From contig CAYMIX010000004.1 of NCBI GenBank assembly GCA_964391185.1, forward strand, positions 89,199 through 153,198: a stretch of 64,000 bases of DNA. Reading direction: 5' to 3'. The notes beneath the pieces were generated by a model, which worked only from the letters and a program-made list of their open reading frames with translations, was not told where the DNA came from and searched no databases. Position 1 is the stretch's first letter. Each line of letters opens with the position of its first letter. Source of the stretch: JAKQEM01 sp964391185. Its GTDB lineage: Bacteria > Patescibacteriota > Gracilibacteria > Peribacterales > Peribacteraceae. Shown here in pieces: positions 33,201 through 40,964 of the stretch. Position numbers and translations under genes: made by a program.

Positions 33201-33633
33201 AGTGAGTTCCCGTCGATCCAAATCCGCCACGAGACTCAGCGCCGTGTGAATCAACTTCATCCCACTCGGCGCGTTCGATCTTCACAAATATTCCCTGCGC
33301 AATGCGCTCGCCACGTTCGACAGTGACAGGAGCGTTTGTAATGTTTTGCACTTGTACGAGGAGTTCATCTTTTTCGCCGTGGTAGTCTTGGTCGAGTATC
33401 CCGATACTGTGCGGACATACGAGGCCTTTCTTCCGCGGCATGCTGGAGCGGGGGACGATCATGAGCATGTATCCCTCAGGCACGCGCACGATCACGTTGC
33501 CGGGCACGAGCGCAATTTTCCCTGCTTCGACGATAGTTGTTTCACGCGTCACAATATCGAAGCCCACAGCGCCATGGGATTGATAGGTGGGAAGGGGGAG
33601 ATCCTGATCGATTCGTTGAATATGTACAATCAT
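33199..33633 (-). CDS. dut: dUTP diphosphatase
   Basis: 144 residues, normal for the trimeric class. Hydrolyses dUTP to dUMP. Motif I GAVGFDIV, motif II PRSSMPRK, motif III GILDQDYHGE, motif IV ERIAQGIFVKI, motif V near the C-terminus RGGFGSTGTH. Start ATG 33633. Convergent with ftsZ. Confidence 0.95.
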   Translation of the reverse strand: MIVHIQRIDQDLPLPTYQSHGAVGFDIVTRETTIVEAGKIALVPGNVIVRVPEGYMLMIVPRSSMPRKKGLVCPHSIGILDQDYHGEKDELLVQVQNITNAPVTVERGERIAQGIFVKIERAEWDEVDSHGAESRGGFGSTGTH

Positions 33634-33794
33634 AATTTAATAGGTGCCTGCCGGCCGTAGCAGAAGAGATAAAGTATGTTGAATGGAATGTTCCACCTTC
33701 GCTAAAGCTTCGGTGGGCGACCTTCTGCGAAGGTCGGAATAGAGACTTGCATGCGTGGAGCATAGAAGATCTACACTATGTTTGCGAGATCGAC

Positions 33795-36563
33795 TTACGG
33801 TGCTTGAGTCGTCTTCGGCAGGTTTTCGATGCCTCCTGGCCACATAGTTTTTCCTTCTCTGGTTTCTCGTGCTTCTCTTTGCTGCTGTGTTTCAGCGGGG
33901 GCCACAGTTGCAGTTGCACCAGTACCATTTCCAGATTCATCATCCGTATTTTCTTTGGAACGTTTTTTATCGAGAGTGCGTAGCAATTCTGAAGCCAATT
34001 TGTGATTTGTCACTTGTTCTTTAACTGCATTAACGAGAACATCGCGGTGTATAAATTTTTGCTTGAATAGCTCTTCCAGGAAGAATCCTTTATCTGTAAG
34101 GAATTTAAGCATGACTATAGCATTAGCGTTGCGCAATACAGCCGATTCCAGCCAGATTTTTAATTTACCGCCCATAATTTTGCGGAAATTTCTTGCCTCT
34201 TCAAGCATGCCATTACTAATGAGTTCTTCATTGAGTCCTAGAATCGTGGTTGCGTATTTAGTCGCCCAAGCTTCATTTTCAAGTTGTCCTGTAGAACCGA
34301 GGCTAAAGATCGCCTTCACAACGATTGCATCAGCACGCAGGTTACCTGTCTGGTTGGCATAGTAGTCTTCATCTTCTTTGTCGATACTCACATTACCCTG
34401 TCCCAGTTTTGAATGAGTAAAGTAGTCATATTTGTGTGAGAAGATGCTGAATTTTTTGCCGTTGATAACGACCGGTTGGCTTGCGAACATTTTTGCTACG
34501 TAGCTATCCAATTTGTACTTAGAGTTGTCACCTTTACCTTCTTCATCAAACGATTGGCCGGTCTTAGTACGGATCTCCTCCTCAATGTCTTTCAAGACGC
34601 GCATACTTGTTGTGACCGTACTAAGGTTCTCATCTCCCCCGTATTGGCTCCACTTGTAGAAGTCTTTACGAGCAATCTTGAGTCCACCCATGCTTGAATC
34701 GGAGTGATACAGGCTGAGAGCGCCAAGCTTATCGTAGAAGTCTACGCTAGCTTTCTTGCGTATTTCTTTGTTTTCACGGAGTACGCGCATGATGGTAGTC
34801 ATCACCCAAGGCACCGTTTCTCCCCAGAGACCACGTTCGATAGCTCTCGATGCAATACCTACAGCTGCCCATAAGTTACTTCTCTTCATTTCTATTTCGA
34901 TTTCAGAGATAAAGAATGGGATGTTTTCAATATCCTTAACTTTGTCATGTGCGGCCTTAATTTCATTTTCACGACCACTCGCGTTTGTACCACGCAGTGA
35001 GTTGTAGTAGTTAAGTAACTCATTTTCGTCCATGTCGGTGAGCATTCCCGCCAAGTTTTGACCCATAACTTTTTTAACGTTTTCACCGGCGCTTAAATCA
35101 AGATCGTATAACCAGCCTTTGCCTGCGGCAAATTCCAAAATAGCGCGAATGCGATTTGGGTTGTGATGGTTGAGGTGTAGTTGGCCATCATGATGATTAA
35201 ATAGCTGGTCGTAGTTGAAGGAATTTTGTTTAAGGTATTCCATGTACTCATTTTTCTCCTTTTCGTTGTGCGATTCCTGATTCTTCTTTAAGGCAATACC
35301 TGCAGGTGTTCCATACATTGGCACCCATTCCAACGATGCTCCAATATTTTTTGCGAGCTCAGCTGTTTTGTGGTGACTATGATCATGCCAAGCTGTGTGG
35401 AAGGCATCATAGACTTCTTTGAATGCTGACCACATTTCAAGGGCACTGTAGAATTTAAAGCCCAAGGCATCGTAGGATCCATGTGTAGCTGTGAGATCTT
35501 GGTCCTTTGCGAATAAGTCAGATTTTTCGCGGAAAAGATTCTCTACATTTTGCATGTCAGAAGCGAGGTTTCCAGTGTTTTGTTTAAGCATGAGCAAAAT
35601 GTCTTTGGTTCGTGCGATTTCATCCATATCGGCACGCAACTTACGATGTGCTTCAATTTCTTGTTTGATAGCGCCAACACGAGCGATGTCACTAAGCTCA
35701 CGAATCATCGTAATTTTATTCGACTTATCACCGCCTTTAGTTTCCCACAAACGGATTGTTTCTGCGTGAGCAGGATCTTTCAAATATTCCTCAAGTTGCT
35801 GAAGCATTTTATGATCATCAGCTGTTTTGATATTGTAATAGTTGCGAATAATTCCAACGAATTGCTCTGGAGTTATTTCGCTATTCGTACTTTCCCAGCG
35901 TTCGATTTCAGCAAGAGTGATATTGGGGTCGCTCCGCCTGTTTGATTGTTTAAATTCTTCCCTGTGCTGCTCATGATATTCTTTTAGATCTTGAATAATT
36001 GTGTCTGCTTTTTCAGACTTTGCATTTTTATACATAAACTCAATGTCCTTGATAAATGTCTCGGCTTGTAAACTTCCTTGAGTCCATTTTTCTATATCAC
36101 CATTTATGGCATAAATTTCATGTACTGCCGCGAGTTCACTATCAATCGTACTTAAAATTTTGTTACGCTCTGCTTCTTGTCCAGTTTGCTGAACGAACAA
36201 TTTGATACCGTCTTCATCTAAAGCACGTTTTAAGTTTTGCATTTTCCCTTCCAGGGTTCTTGCTTGCTGCTGGATGTCTCTAGCCAATATTTCTGGCGAG
36301 TCTTTTTCCTCGTCAACTTCAATTGCATTTTGTAGTTTGTTTTTCGTACGCTTTCTTTGGTCGGTAACAGTAGCTTCATTTAAGACACGCTGTTGCTCAA
36401 GCATCTGTGGACCTACCATTTCTGCTGTGATTTTTGTCTGATTTGTGTCATCTGCATCTGGCCCAGACCCCGTTGGCGTACCTGTTGCAAAGCACAAAAG
36501 ACGGGCCTCTCTTTCGAGATTCCGTTCAGTGGCGAAGCGCCAGCGGCTCAGGTAGAGCAGCAT
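33795..36563 (-). CDS. very large uncharacterised helical protein (922 residues)
   Basis: No family recognised. Mostly charged and helical with likely coiled coils in the first 400 residues (RTKNKLQNAIEVDEEKDSPE, ILARDIQQQARTLEGKMQNL). No signal peptide or membrane helix. The middle has HTAWHDHSHHKTAELAKNIG and HHDGQLHLNHHNPNR, His-rich loops; the last 60 residues are disordered (Thr/Gly/Ala/Gln-rich). The first 30 residues may not be native. Preceded by the small membrane protein gene at 36564 with no gap, so co-transcribed. It has the same kind of size and style as the 964-residue protein at 58797. Confidence 0.7.
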   Translation of the reverse strand: MLLYLSRWRFATERNLEREARLLCFATGTPTGSGPDADDTNQTKITAEMVGPQMLEQQRVLNEATVTDQRKRTKNKLQNAIEVDEEKDSPEILARDIQQQARTLEGKMQNLKRALDEDGIKLFVQQTGQEAERNKILSTIDSELAAVHEIYAINGDIEKWTQGSLQAETFIKDIEFMYKNAKSEKADTIIQDLKEYHEQHREEFKQSNRRSDPNITLAEIERWESTNSEITPEQFVGIIRNYYNIKTADDHKMLQQLEEYLKDPAHAETIRLWETKGGDKSNKITMIRELSDIARVGAIKQEIEAHRKLRADMDEIARTKDILLMLKQNTGNLASDMQNVENLFREKSDLFAKDQDLTATHGSYDALGFKFYSALEMWSAFKEVYDAFHTAWHDHSHHKTAELAKNIGASLEWVPMYGTPAGIALKKNQESHNEKEKNEYMEYLKQNSFNYDQLFNHHDGQLHLNHHNPNRIRAILEFAAGKGWLYDLDLSAGENVKKVMGQNLAGMLTDMDENELLNYYNSLRGTNASGRENEIKAAHDKVKDIENIPFFISEIEIEMKRSNLWAAVGIASRAIERGLWGETVPWVMTTIMRVLRENKEIRKKASVDFYDKLGALSLYHSDSSMGGLKIARKDFYKWSQYGGDENLSTVTTSMRVLKDIEEEIRTKTGQSFDEEGKGDNSKYKLDSYVAKMFASQPVVINGKKFSIFSHKYDYFTHSKLGQGNVSIDKEDEDYYANQTGNLRADAIVVKAIFSLGSTGQLENEAWATKYATTILGLNEELISNGMLEEARNFRKIMGGKLKIWLESAVLRNANAIVMLKFLTDKGFFLEELFKQKFIHRDVLVNAVKEQVTNHKLASELLRTLDKKRSKENTDDESGNGTGATATVAPAETQQQREARETREGKTMWPGGIENLPKTTQAP

Positions 36564-37049
36564 TTATAGTTTACAGATACGGATAAAAGTGTCAAGCAAA
36601 CGCTCATGCATTTCCGGCATTTCCGGCACGTATTCTGCAAGCGTTTGTTTGATGTGCATGATTTCCTGCGATCCTGTTTGGATCACCATCTCAGGCTTTC
36701 TTGCTGCAGGAACGAGGTGAAGTTCGGTGTATTCAGGTGTGTACAAAAGCCAATAACCTTTCATTTCTTTCCATGCGAGAAATGCAGTATTTAGTTGAGC
36801 GCCACTTTCGGTAAAAGTCATCGTTGCATCAGGCAAACGGTGGTCATGCACAATCACATACATTGCACCGCAGAGGATTGCGACGAGCGCAACGGTCCAC
36901 GCACCACTCAATACTCCGTATGCTGCGATAGCGAGAACTACTCCAGCTGCGCACATATACCAACGCTTCGTACGTACGAAGATTGGCTTGATAGGAGCTT
37001 TCCAGTTCATCAGTATTGCCTCTGTTTGGAGTGTTTGTGTGTCTGTCAT
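36564..37049 (-). CDS. small membrane protein, two helices plus cytoplasmic domain
   Basis: 161 residues. Two adjacent hydrophobic helices, about 32-50 (MCAAGVVLAIAAYGVLSGAW) and 52-68 (ALVAILCGAMYVIV), then a beta-rich domain (ATMTFTESGAQLNTAFLAWK, YTELHLVP) that resembles bacterial PH-like domains. No firm family. Its stop is directly followed by the start of the 922-residue gene, suggesting a functional pair at the membrane. Confidence 0.65.
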   Translation of the reverse strand: MTDTQTLQTEAILMNWKAPIKPIFVRTKRWYMCAAGVVLAIAAYGVLSGAWTVALVAILCGAMYVIVHDHRLPDATMTFTESGAQLNTAFLAWKEMKGYWLLYTPEYTELHLVPAARKPEMVIQTGSQEIMHIKQTLAEYVPEMPEMHERLLDTFIRICKL

Positions 37050-37175
37050 GTGTATGTGAGAAATCCCCTTATTATAGCAAAAAAACGCACTTTTTAGTAC
37101 GGTGGTAGGGTTGCATATAGTTAGTAATAGTTTGTAATGTTATGTGTGTTTTTTGTCTTACAGATGAGCAAATCA

Positions 37176-37252
37176 TGGTGGGCAATATTGGACTCGAACC
37201 AACGACCTTCACAATGTCAATGTGACGCTCTAACCAGCTGAGCTAATTGCCC
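37176..37252 (-). tRNA. tRNA-Val (anticodon GAC)
   Basis: Acceptor GGGCAAT pairs with ATTGCCC with A and CCA encoded; anticodon stem TCACA/TGTGA, loop TTGACAT gives GAC. T-arm GTTGG-TTCGAGT-CCAAT. A partial duplicate of its 5' portion lies at 37337-37366. Confidence 0.95.
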
Positions 37253-37285
37253 GATAATATGAATGGAAATAGTTGTCTCAGCGAG

Positions 37286-37307
37286 AGCGTCATGTGACGC
37301 TTTTTTT
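37286..37307 (+). terminator. terminator-like hairpin with no plus-strand gene before it
   Basis: AGCGTCA/TGACGCT followed by TTTTTTT. The stem sequence echoes the anticodon arm of the adjacent tRNA-Val (TGTGACGCT), so it may have arisen from a tRNA fragment. Confidence 0.5.
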
Positions 37308-37336
37308 ATTGCGCCTCGTGCGAGCACTTCGGCGGC

Positions 37337-37366
37337 CCAGCTGAGCTAATTGCCCGGTGATGTGAA
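37337..37366 (-). pseudogene. partial duplicate of tRNA-Val 5' region
   Basis: 20 bases (37337-37356) are identical to 37234-37253, the D-arm and 5' acceptor strand of tRNA-Val, and similarity continues into the leader (ATGTGAAT versus ATATGAAT). The rest of a tRNA is missing. Confidence 0.65.
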
Positions 37367-37498
37367 TCTATTACCTGGCGTTCTACGAAGGAAAAGAACG
37401 CCTATTCGCTCTTCATTAAGCGAAAAAGCCCATGCAGGGTACCAATTCATGTTCGTCTTCACAAGCCGTATTAGGCAGTTTCGGCATAGGATTTGTCT

Positions 37499-38143
37499 AT
37501 GCTACATCGACTATTAGATTTCATTGCACCGAGGAAATCGCTCACTGGAACCTATGGAGAATGGGTGACCGATGTTGAATGGCGGCAGATGCGCGCGTAT
37601 GCGCAGAAAATTGATCGCACAGAATTACGGAAGAGGGGAATCGAAGAATTGAATGAGCTTGTCGCTGCGTATTCGTATGATGCATCGCCCTTGCTGCGAA
37701 CTGCACTGCAGCGATTTAAATATCGCGGAGCACATGAACTCGTTGAACATTTGGGAACACTGATGACCGATGGCGCGCGGTTACTCGAAGTTTCTGATGA
37801 TAGCGTGTTGTGTCCGGTGCCGCTTCATTGGACGCGTAGGTTTCAGCGCGGGTTCAATCAGTCGTTACTTCTTGCGGAACATGCGTCGGATATTCTTTCG
37901 ATTCCCGTGCATGATTGCTTGCGACGTGTACGACCGACAGGACACCAGGCTCATCGCAAACGCGCAGAGCGAATGACAGCCATGCACGATGCGTTTTGTG
38001 TTCATCGCAACACAACTCTGTCATCGCATATTATTTTGGTTGATGATGTTGCGACGACAGGCGCGACTCTGGATGCATGCGCTTCTGCGCTCAAGTTTGC
38101 AGGTGTAGAGAAGGTCGATGCTTTGGTGGTGGCACTGGGATAA
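37499..38143 (+). CDS. comF: ComF-family phosphoribosyltransferase-like protein
   Basis: 214 residues from ATG 37499, 6 bases after TAGGAT, so probably leaderless. Family role: DNA uptake and competence in Bacillus/Haemophilus. Motifs: AALQRFKYRG-like region (LLRTALQRFKYRGAHELVEH), PVPLHWTRRFQRGFNQSLLLA, and the PRPP loop HIILVDDVATTGATLDACA near 178-196. The usual N-terminal zinc-finger cysteines are absent. Fits the T4SS/pilus-like genes in suggesting DNA uptake, but no other com gene is visible. Confidence 0.88.
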   Translation: MLHRLLDFIAPRKSLTGTYGEWVTDVEWRQMRAYAQKIDRTELRKRGIEELNELVAAYSYDASPLLRTALQRFKYRGAHELVEHLGTLMTDGARLLEVSDDSVLCPVPLHWTRRFQRGFNQSLLLAEHASDILSIPVHDCLRRVRPTGHQAHRKRAERMTAMHDAFCVHRNTTLSSHIILVDDVATTGATLDACASALKFAGVEKVDALVVALG

Positions 38144-38145
38144 TT

Positions 38146-38236
38146 TGTGGAAACTTTTTGATTCAATAAGTGATCACAATTCACACACCATCACATAGCA
38201 ACAGGAAGTGTGTGGAAAATTTTTTTGTTTTCCACA
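38146..38236. promoter_or_regulatory. cluster of near-DnaA boxes upstream of rseP-dnaA
   Basis: TGTGGAAAC (38146-38154), TGTGGAAAA (38211-38219) and its inverse TTTTCCACA (38228-38236) each differ from the DnaA box TGTGGATAA / TTATCCACA at one or two positions. The last two form a perfect 9-bp inverted repeat around a T-run. An RseP promoter box TACGAT (38244-38249) follows. Could be a DnaA-controlled promoter or part of an origin. Confidence 0.4.
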
Positions 38237-38257
38237 GGGACGCTACGATATCGATCC

Positions 38258-39370
38258 ATGACGTTGTTGCTCTCCGCACTCGCATTTTTCTTTTTGATCA
38301 CTGGTCTCATTCTCATTCATGAGCTTGGACACTTTTTCGCAGCAAAAAAGCTTGGGATCGAAGTAGAAGAATTTGGCTTCGGGCTGCCACCAAAAGCAAT
38401 GACTGTTTTCCGATGGAAGGGGACGGACTTCACTCTTAACTGGATTCCATTCGGTGGATTCGTCCGCTTGAAAGGTGAGAACGCAGTTGATGAAGAAGAC
38501 CGTCGTGCGCCGGGAAGTTTTGCGCGTGCTTCTATTCTTGCTCGCTCGATTGTTCTCATCGCAGGCGTTGCGATGAACTTTCTCCTTGCGATCGCCATCT
38601 TCTTGTATGGATTTTCCGCTGGCCACTGGATTCCAACATATCTTTCTTTAGAAGAAATGACTGCAGCTGCAAACAATGGAGAAATTCATTTGAAGCTCGG
38701 AGTCTTTGTCGACGATGTGCTCACCGGTGGTGGTGCACAAGAAGCAGGCATTCCCAAAGGAAGTGTGATCACTAAAGTAAATGATGTCGTTGTGGATGAT
38801 CCGACGGACATCGTCTCGATGCAAGAAGAAGAGCGCCGTGTACATTACACGTTTATCAAAACACCAGAAGAAAAGGAAGAAAAAACTGTCTCAGTCGAAG
38901 TAGTCGATGGTAAAACAGGAATTTATCTTCGCTCGATCCCACTCGAACTTTCCGCACCTAAACGAAGTTTCGGTGAAGCGGTGAAGCTCTCTATCCGTGA
39001 GACGCGCGTCGTTACCTCACAAACCGTTGTAGGTATCGCGAAGTTATTTTCTTCACTCGCACAGCGCGGCACCGTGCCAGAAGGTATCACAGGCATCGTT
39101 GGTATTGCACAGCTCACCTACACATCGGTCCAAGAAGGATTCGTGGTGTACTTGCGCTTGGTTGCCTTGCTCAGCTTGAGCTTGGCGGTGTTGAATATTC
39201 TTCCGTTCCCAGCTCTCGATGGCGGACGCTTGGTGTTCGTCCTTTCAGAATTGTTCATTCGTCCGGGTAATCGTCGTGTGGAAGTAATAACGAACACGAT
39301 TGGGTTTGGCGTTCTCCTCCTCGTTATCGTTCTTGTTACTCTGTACGATGTCTTCCGCCTCTTCCGCTAG
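38258..39370 (+). CDS. rseP: site-2 protease RseP
   Basis: 370 residues from ATG 38258, 8 bases after TACGAT. Intramembrane zinc metalloprotease. HELGH at 21-25 in the first helix, one PDZ domain about 140-225 (GGGAQEAGIPKGSVITKVND), and LDGGR near the C-terminus with the third zinc ligand. Four helices. The end of the gene overlaps the dnaA start by 23 bp, so dnaA is coupled to a membrane protease gene, an unusual pairing. Confidence 0.93.
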   Translation: MTLLLSALAFFFLITGLILIHELGHFFAAKKLGIEVEEFGFGLPPKAMTVFRWKGTDFTLNWIPFGGFVRLKGENAVDEEDRRAPGSFARASILARSIVLIAGVAMNFLLAIAIFLYGFSAGHWIPTYLSLEEMTAAANNGEIHLKLGVFVDDVLTGGGAQEAGIPKGSVITKVNDVVVDDPTDIVSMQEEERRVHYTFIKTPEEKEEKTVSVEVVDGKTGIYLRSIPLELSAPKRSFGEAVKLSIRETRVVTSQTVVGIAKLFSSLAQRGTVPEGITGIVGIAQLTYTSVQEGFVVYLRLVALLSLSLAVLNILPFPALDGGRLVFVLSELFIRPGNRRVEVITNTIGFGVLLLVIVLVTLYDVFRLFR

Positions 39371-40802
39371 TACCGGCGTCCAATACGATGCAGCACTGCG
39401 TGATCTGTGGCTGCAGATCCTCGGAAAGATCGAACCAAAAATTCCCCGCAGTCAGTTCATCACATGGTTCAAGGATACGGCTATCCTTGGCCGAGAAGAA
39501 GGAACGCTCATCGTTGGGTTACCATTACCGATGTCGCTCAACTGGCACCTCGAACATTATCGCGGTGTCACACTCGAAATTGCACAGGAGTTTGATCCTA
39601 CCATCAAACAGGTGGTGTATCAGGTAGATGGGGGACTCAAAGATGATCCGATGCGCACATTCGATTTGCTCGAAGCATTTCCAGAGCAGCGTCGTCGCAA
39701 GGTTCCAGGCAAGCAAGAAATTAGATTGGCCGAAGGAATCGTCAGTAAAATTCTCAGCCCACGTTACACACTCGAAACGTTCGTTGTTGGTTCCAACAAT
39801 CGTCTTGCTTACGCTGCGTGCCAAGCAGTCGCCGCACAGCCGGGTGGAAAATATAATCCACTCTTCCTCTATGGAGGTGTGGGATTGGGAAAGACACACT
39901 TGTTACAAGCAACAGGTAACGCGATCCTCAAGCAGATGCCACGTTCGACGGTTGTGTATACGACAACGGAAGACTTTACGAATCAAGTGATCGAAGCAAT
40001 CCATCAGCAAAAGATGGAACAGTTCCGCAAGCGTTACCGCCAAGTGGATGTGCTCATCATCGATGACGTGCAGTTCCTCGCCAACAAAGAGCGCACGCAG
40101 GAAGAATTCTTCCACACGTTCAATGCTCTCTACGAAGATCACAAGCAAGTGATCCTCTCTGCCGATCGTCCGCCGCAAGAACTGCAACTCGAAGACCGTC
40201 TCACCTCACGCTTTGAGCGTGGCATGATTGCTGATGTCTCGGTGCCAGATTACGAAACGCGTCTCGCAATCTTAGTAGAGAAAGCAAAAGAGTATGAAAT
40301 CTTTATGGACATGCCAGTGATGCAATTTATTGCCGAGCATGCGACCAAGAATATTCGTGAGCTCGAAGGAATCCTGATGCAAGCAGTCGCGCAGTACGAA
40401 CTCGAACAGCGCATGCCCACAGTGAAGAGTATTGCGGACATCATGCGTAAACTGAATAAAGATCCACACGAGAGTCCAGACATTGTCGGTTTCGATGTCA
40501 TGCAGAAGCCAAAGGCATCGTTCCAAGATGTGATGGAAGCAGTGAGTCGTTACTACTCCGTATCTGTTGCTGACATGACTGGCCAATCACGCGTGCGAGA
40601 AATTCTCATTCCACGTCAGATCGCGATGACACTCTGTAAGCGCCATCAGAATATGAGCTATGTCCGCCTCGGCGAGCTCTTTTCCGGGCGCGATCACACA
40701 ACCGTGATGAATGCTGTCGAAAAGATTGAATCCAAAGTGCAGAACGACCCACAACTTATGCGTGAATTGCGTGCTTTGGAGAAAGAATTGAATTTCGTCT
40801 AA
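39348..40802 (+). CDS. dnaA: chromosomal replication initiator DnaA
   Basis: 484 residues from ATG 39348, inside the end of rseP. Domain I about 15-90 (DLWLQILGKIEPKIPRSQFI), short linker, AAA+ domain with Walker A GGVGLGKTHLL near 176-186, Walker B VLIIDDVQFLANKERTQEEF, and DNA-binding domain IV with GRDHTTVMNAVEKI near 455. Full length for the family. An in-frame extension to 39300 is rejected as it lies deeper in rseP. dnaN is not next to it. Confidence 0.95.
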   Translation: MSSASSASTGVQYDAALRDLWLQILGKIEPKIPRSQFITWFKDTAILGREEGTLIVGLPLPMSLNWHLEHYRGVTLEIAQEFDPTIKQVVYQVDGGLKDDPMRTFDLLEAFPEQRRRKVPGKQEIRLAEGIVSKILSPRYTLETFVVGSNNRLAYAACQAVAAQPGGKYNPLFLYGGVGLGKTHLLQATGNAILKQMPRSTVVYTTTEDFTNQVIEAIHQQKMEQFRKRYRQVDVLIIDDVQFLANKERTQEEFFHTFNALYEDHKQVILSADRPPQELQLEDRLTSRFERGMIADVSVPDYETRLAILVEKAKEYEIFMDMPVMQFIAEHATKNIRELEGILMQAVAQYELEQRMPTVKSIADIMRKLNKDPHESPDIVGFDVMQKPKASFQDVMEAVSRYYSVSVADMTGQSRVREILIPRQIAMTLCKRHQNMSYVRLGELFSGRDHTTVMNAVEKIESKVQNDPQLMRELRALEKELNFV

Positions 40803-40815
40803 ATACCGCTACGAT
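40788..40815 (+). promoter_or_regulatory. promoter of the thrS leader
   Basis: TTGAAT (40788-40793), 16-base spacer, TACGAT (40810-40815), overlapping the dnaA stop. The expected start of transcription coincides with the GTG of the leader peptide (40822), so the leader peptide would be read from a leaderless mRNA. Confidence 0.55.
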
Positions 40816-40821
40816 TGGCCC

Positions 40822-40866
40822 GTGCAGTTCATCGTCACGACAACGGCAACTACAACGACCCGCTAA
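40822..40866 (+). CDS. threonine-rich leader peptide of thrS (14 residues)
   Basis: GTG start, reading MQFIVTTTATTTTR and TAA. Seven of the eight codons 6-13 are threonine, using all of ACA, ACC, ACG and ACT. It ends just before a set of competing hairpins and a terminator ahead of thrS. This is the hallmark of a ribosome-stalling attenuator sensing charged tRNA-Thr, as in the enteric thr operon leader. Too short for standard gene finders. Confidence 0.8.
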   Translation: MQFIVTTTATTTTR

Positions 40867-40923
40867 GGGTTGCGAGTTGCACGTGGTTCAATCGCACACC
40901 CTTACCAGCTCAGGGTGCTTTTC
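40846..40923 (+). promoter_or_regulatory. thrS transcription attenuator (segments 1 to 4)
   Basis: Segment 1 (40846-40861) pairs with 2 (40865-40880): GCAACT/AGTTGC, CAA/TTG, CCC/GGG. Segment 2 also pairs with 3 (40892-40903): AAGGGTTGCGA with TCGCA-C-ACCCTT, 11 pairs and one bulge (antiterminator). Segment 3 pairs with 4 (40912-40917): CACCCT/AGGGTG followed by CTTTTCTG (terminator). A ribosome stalled on the Thr codons would cover segment 1, free 2 to take 3, and let RNA polymerase reach thrS. Confidence 0.8.
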
Positions 40924-40964
40924 TGTGATACTTCCTCTAATCTCCCTCCATTCCAACCTCCTTT

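Noticed and set aside
40822..40866. Chance Thr-codon run
   Set aside because: Seven of eight Thr codons directly upstream of thrS, with a complete set of alternative hairpins and a promoter, is far beyond coincidence.
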